From assembly GCA_005883905.1 (NCBI GenBank), contig VAYD01000217.1, positions 1 through 6,149 on the forward strand: a stretch of 6,149 bases of DNA, written 5' to 3'. The stretch is from Actinomycetota bacterium (GTDB lineage Bacteria > Actinomycetota > Thermoleophilia > Solirubrobacterales > Solirubrobacteraceae). Position 1 is the first letter of the stretch. Every line of letters begins with the position of its first letter. Both the position numbers and the translations under genes were made by a program. Below are positions 5,236-6,149 of the stretch, one piece after another. The notes under the pieces were generated by a model that searched no databases, was not told the DNA's origin, and worked only from the letters and a program-made list of their open reading frames with translations.

Positions 5236-6149
5236 GTGCTGTCCATCCGCTTGCTCGGTGGTTTCGCGGTCCACATCGACGGGACGGAGCTCCCAGACGA
5301 TGGCTGGCGCCTGCGCAAGGCGCGCGCGCTGGTGAAGCTGCTCGCGACCGCGCCTGGCAACCGGATGCATCGCGAGCAGGCATACGCGCTGCTGTGGCCC
5401 GACAAGGACGACGCGCGAGCGCTCAACAACAACCTCCATCAGGCGGTCTACGCGGCGCGCCGCGCGTTCGACGCGACCGGCGCGGACGGCTCGGCGATCC
5501 TCGCCCTGCGCGACGACGTCCTGAGCCTGAACGGCGACGTCGTGGTGGACGCGGTCGAGCTCGAGTCCGCGATCGCCGCGGCGCGTGCAGACGGCGGCGC
5601 ACCGGCCTACGAGGCCGCGCTGGCGCGCGCGACCGGCGAGCTGCTGCCCGAGGACCGCTACGAGGACTGGACCACCGCCCGCCGCGACGCGCTGCGCGAG
5701 CTGGTGACCGCCGCGTACCTCGAGCTCGCGGCGCTGCGGGAGCTGCCCGACGACGCCGCCGAGGCGCTGCAGCAGGCGCTGGTGCTCGACCCTCTGGACG
5801 AGCGCGCGACGCGCTGCCTCATGCGGGCGTACGCCGACGCCGGGCGCCGCCAGCGCGCGCTCGAGACGTTCGAGCACCTGCGCAGCGCGCTGCGCGACGC
5901 CTATGCCGCCGATCCCGACGAGGAGACGCGGCGCCTGTATCGCGAGCTGCTCGCGGCCGGCGATGCCGAGGAGCCCGCGGGCGCCCCGCTGCCGTTGGCG
6001 CTGACGAGCTTCATCGGCCGCGAGCGCGAGCTCGGCGAGGTCGCGCGACTGCTCGGCCGCACGCGCCTGCTCACGATCACGGGACCGGGCGGCAGCGGCA
6101 AGACGCGGCTTGCGCTCGAGGCCGCAGCGCGCGACCAGGGCGACGTGTG
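5236..6149 (+). CDS. BTAD-domain transcriptional regulator with P-loop ATPase domain (SARP/AfsR-like), 3'-truncated
   Basis: At least 304 residues are present and the frame is open at the right edge. Residues about 1-80 form the OmpR-like winged-helix DNA-binding domain typical of these regulators (LLGGFAVHIDG, WRLRKARALVKLLA, REQAYALLWPD, NNLHQAVYAARRAF). Residues about 95-240 form the helical bacterial transcriptional activation (BTAD) domain, with TPR-like repeats such as ALQQALVLDPLDERATRCLM. A linker leads to SFIGRERELGEVARLL (259-273) and a Walker A motif GPGGSGKT (283-290) of an AAA/NB-ARC-type ATPase. Such proteins are usually large cytoplasmic signal-responsive activators, often with C-terminal TPR repeats; the rest lies outside the window. 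GTG at 5236 is chosen because the family N-terminus starts here; CTG 5239 and TTG 5251 are alternatives. It begins 35 nt after the DUF1501 stop. Whether it controls the DUF1800/DUF1501 genes is unknown. Confidence 0.9.
   Translation, partial: MLSIRLLGGFAVHIDGTELPDDGWRLRKARALVKLLATAPGNRMHREQAYALLWPDKDDARALNNNLHQAVYAARRAFDATGADGSAILALRDDVLSLNGDVVVDAVELESAIAAARADGGAPAYEAALARATGELLPEDRYEDWTTARRDALRELVTAAYLELAALRELPDDAAEALQQALVLDPLDERATRCLMRAYADAGRRQRALETFEHLRSALRDAYAADPDEETRRLYRELLAAGDAEEPAGAPLPLALTSFIGRERELGEVARLLGRTRLLTITGPGGSGKTRLALEAAARDQGDV

Noticed and set aside
4705..5877. Long antisense reading frame (390 codons) across the DUF1501 end and the regulator
   Set aside because: It spans two clearly recognisable + strand genes and shows no domain of its own; typical GC-driven shadow.

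Overview
The window is very GC-rich, and every credible gene lies on the + strand. Codons end almost always in G or C. The gene content is a GH15 enzyme, a 6-phosphogluconolactonase, a SHB17-like histidine phosphatase, a DUF1800/DUF1501 pair and a BTAD-type regulator. Together these suggest a high-GC actinobacterium, most likely class Thermoleophilia (Solirubrobacter/Conexibacter-like). That placement is inference from style and family resemblance, because no rRNA or marker gene is present.

Region 1 (1-2222) is the 3' end of a carbohydrate operon: a 5'-truncated GH15 glucoamylase/trehalase-type gene, then pgl, then a histidine phosphatase. The genes are joined by a 4-nt ATGA overlap and a 1-nt TGATG overlap, so translational coupling is likely. 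Functionally this links glucose release from an alpha-glucan or trehalose to the oxidative pentose phosphate pathway (pgl) and perhaps to sugar-bisphosphate dephosphorylation. The GH15 reading frame is broken near 330: a stretch of about 15-20 codons expected from the family is missing, and with it the motif that carries the catalytic general acid.

Region 2 (2222-2318) is a compact 97-nt repeat element starting on the last base of the phosphatase stop codon. It has two 34-nt direct units, a 29-nt third unit, and a perfect 21-nt inverted repeat at its two ends. Two of the units are hairpins followed by T-runs, so the element probably terminates the first operon.

Region 3 (2384-5200) is a DUF1800 gene with a strikingly basic N-terminus, overlapping by 4 nt a DUF1501 gene with a twin-arginine leader. 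This pair is widespread but has no established function that I know of. The DUF1501 gene is also broken: near 4398 the frame changes and a conserved block of about 15-20 residues is missing.

Region 4 (5236-6149) is the start of a BTAD-domain transcriptional regulator with an ATPase domain. It runs off the right edge and may be transcribed from a short-leader or leaderless promoter.

The most notable feature is that two unrelated genes carry the same kind of lesion, a short frame-changing internal loss, with similar bases at both junctions. This could be real decay, but an assembly or consensus error in GC-rich DNA is at least as likely and should be excluded first. I do not see convincing evidence of a new multi-gene system; the repeat element and the DUF1800/DUF1501 pair are the least explained parts.
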